Below are positions 6,729 through 7,389 of a stretch of 7,389 bases of DNA, in pieces. The DNA comes from Flavobacteriaceae bacterium. Lineage in GTDB: Bacteria; Bacteroidota; Bacteroidia; Flavobacteriales; Flavobacteriaceae. A program made the translations under genes and the position numbers. The stretch covers positions 1-7,389 of the forward strand of contig JAGLDM010000130.1 of the NCBI GenBank assembly GCA_023145595.1, given 5' to 3'. The notes under the pieces are model-generated. The model had not been told where the DNA came from. It searched no databases and was given only the letters and a program-made list of their open reading frames with translations. Positions within the stretch are counted from its first letter, which is position 1; each line of letters opens with the position of its first letter.

Positions 6729-7389
6729 TTAACTTAAATAATTTTCTAAAATACCTAAAGCGTATTTGCTAGCAATAGCATTTACGAATCTGATAAAATC
6801 AATTGAAGCACTATCACTAGCTTTATCTGAGATGATTCTAATTATAGAAAACGGAACTTCATACTCAAAACAGACCTGTGCAACCGCAGCGCCTTCCATT
6901 TCAACACAAACTACAGTTGGTAGTTCTTTTTTTAAAGATTCAATTTTAGATTTACACGCTATAAATTGGTCGCCACTAGCAATGTCTCCTAAAATAACTT
7001 TAGGGCTGCTGATGTCAAAATTTGATTTTTCGTCTTTATTAATATAAGTATCGTACTGCTCAATAAAATTTGAACTTGCTGCTATTAGTTTTTTTTGATT
7101 TTGTGTTGCTACTGATTTTATATTTAAAATTGGAATGTGAAATTTCTGAAAAAAGGGAGAGGCATCTACATCATGTTGGTAAAGGTTCTTTCCTATAACA
7201 ATGTCTCCTATATTTAGGTGTGTGTCAATACCGCCAGCAACTCCAGTAAAAATAATCTCCGAAGGATTGTAATCATTGATTAATTGAGTAGTAGTGGCTG
7301 CAGAAGCAACCTTCCCCCATCTTGAAAAGACGATGACAACATCAGTATTAAAAAGAACGCCAATAAAGTAGGAACGTTGTCCTTTAACA
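6729..7389 (-). CDS. mtnN: 5'-methylthioadenosine/S-adenosylhomocysteine nucleosidase, 3' part (5' end beyond window)
   Basis: From 7388 down to a TAA at 6729-6731 the minus strand encodes 219 residues without a stop; the start lies past the right edge. By comparison with the 232-residue E. coli enzyme, roughly the first 30 residues are missing, including the N-terminal catalytic-site Glu. The family hydrolyses the glycosidic bond of methylthioadenosine and S-adenosylhomocysteine, releasing adenine in methionine and methylation-cycle recycling. Visible motifs, numbered in the fragment, are FTGVAGGI (47-54), GDIASGDQFI (134-143), CVEMEGAA (161-168) with the ribose-binding Glu, and IISDKAS (185-191) whose Asp188 matches the catalytic Asp of E. 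coli (Asp197). The SGIGKV segment of E. coli reads SRWGKV here (22-27). It is the first visible gene of the minus-strand cluster, so the cluster's promoter probably lies outside the window. Confidence 0.9.
   Translation of the reverse strand, partial: VKGQRSYFIGVLFNTDVVIVFSRWGKVASAATTTQLINDYNPSEIIFTGVAGGIDTHLNIGDIVIGKNLYQHDVDASPFFQKFHIPILNIKSVATQNQKKLIAASSNFIEQYDTYINKDEKSNFDISSPKVILGDIASGDQFIACKSKIESLKKELPTVVCVEMEGAAVAQVCFEYEVPFSIIRIISDKASDSASIDFIRFVNAIASKYALGILENYLS

Noticed and set aside
6766..7047. Plus-strand open frame of 93 codons near the right end
   Set aside because: The minus strand here encodes the conserved nucleosidase motifs GDIASGDQFI and VEMEGAA, so this is its antisense shadow.
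1..7389. CRISPR array, tRNA or rRNA genes
   Set aside because: No regularly spaced repeats, cloverleaf-forming segment or ribosomal RNA signature was noticed in any gap; the only gaps over 100 bases are 323-436 and 2204-2503.

Overview
The window is AT-rich, its spacers are A/T-tract-rich, and its ribosome-binding sites are weak or absent. Its proteins look like those of Bacteroidota, most likely a marine or freshwater member of the Flavobacteriia: a BatA-type double-membrane-anchor protein, a flavobacterial-style dihydroorotase homologue next to it, and a small DUF4870/Tic20-like protein. This taxonomic reading rests on family resemblance, not on any search.

Layout. Positions 1-322 (+) hold the decayed 3' part of an IS630-type transposase, with frames broken by small indels. 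A hairpin at 381-410 separates it from a 588-residue APC-superfamily permease (437-2203, +). The permease has a KimA-like arrangement: a 12-helix membrane part followed by a soluble C-terminal alpha/beta domain of about 150 residues. The 300-base gap after it (2204-2503) holds a second decayed transposase piece, on the minus strand, and a striking perfect 18-bp inverted repeat (2410-2450).

Everything from 2504 to the right edge is on the minus strand and is packed like one operon. In transcription order it contains: the 3' part of a methylthioadenosine/S-adenosylhomocysteine nucleosidase (6729-7389, cut by the window edge); a 649-residue BatA/von Willebrand A-type inner-membrane protein (4740-6689); a dihydroorotase-family protein (3484-4743) that overlaps the BatA-type gene by ATGA; a small three-helix DUF4870-like membrane protein (3170-3481); and a cytosolic phospholipase/carboxylesterase-type alpha/beta hydrolase (2504-3160). 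Gaps are about 39, -4, 2 and 9 bases.

How they fit together. The nucleosidase recycles S-adenosylmethionine by-products, and the hydrolase is an ordinary Ser-Asp-His esterase. The dihydroorotase homologue has lost the metal-binding histidines of the active family, so it is probably a non-catalytic scaffold or has a new role. Its tight translational coupling to a BatA-type membrane protein is the most interesting point of the window. The permease, bracketed by two transposon scars, is probably an independent transcription unit.
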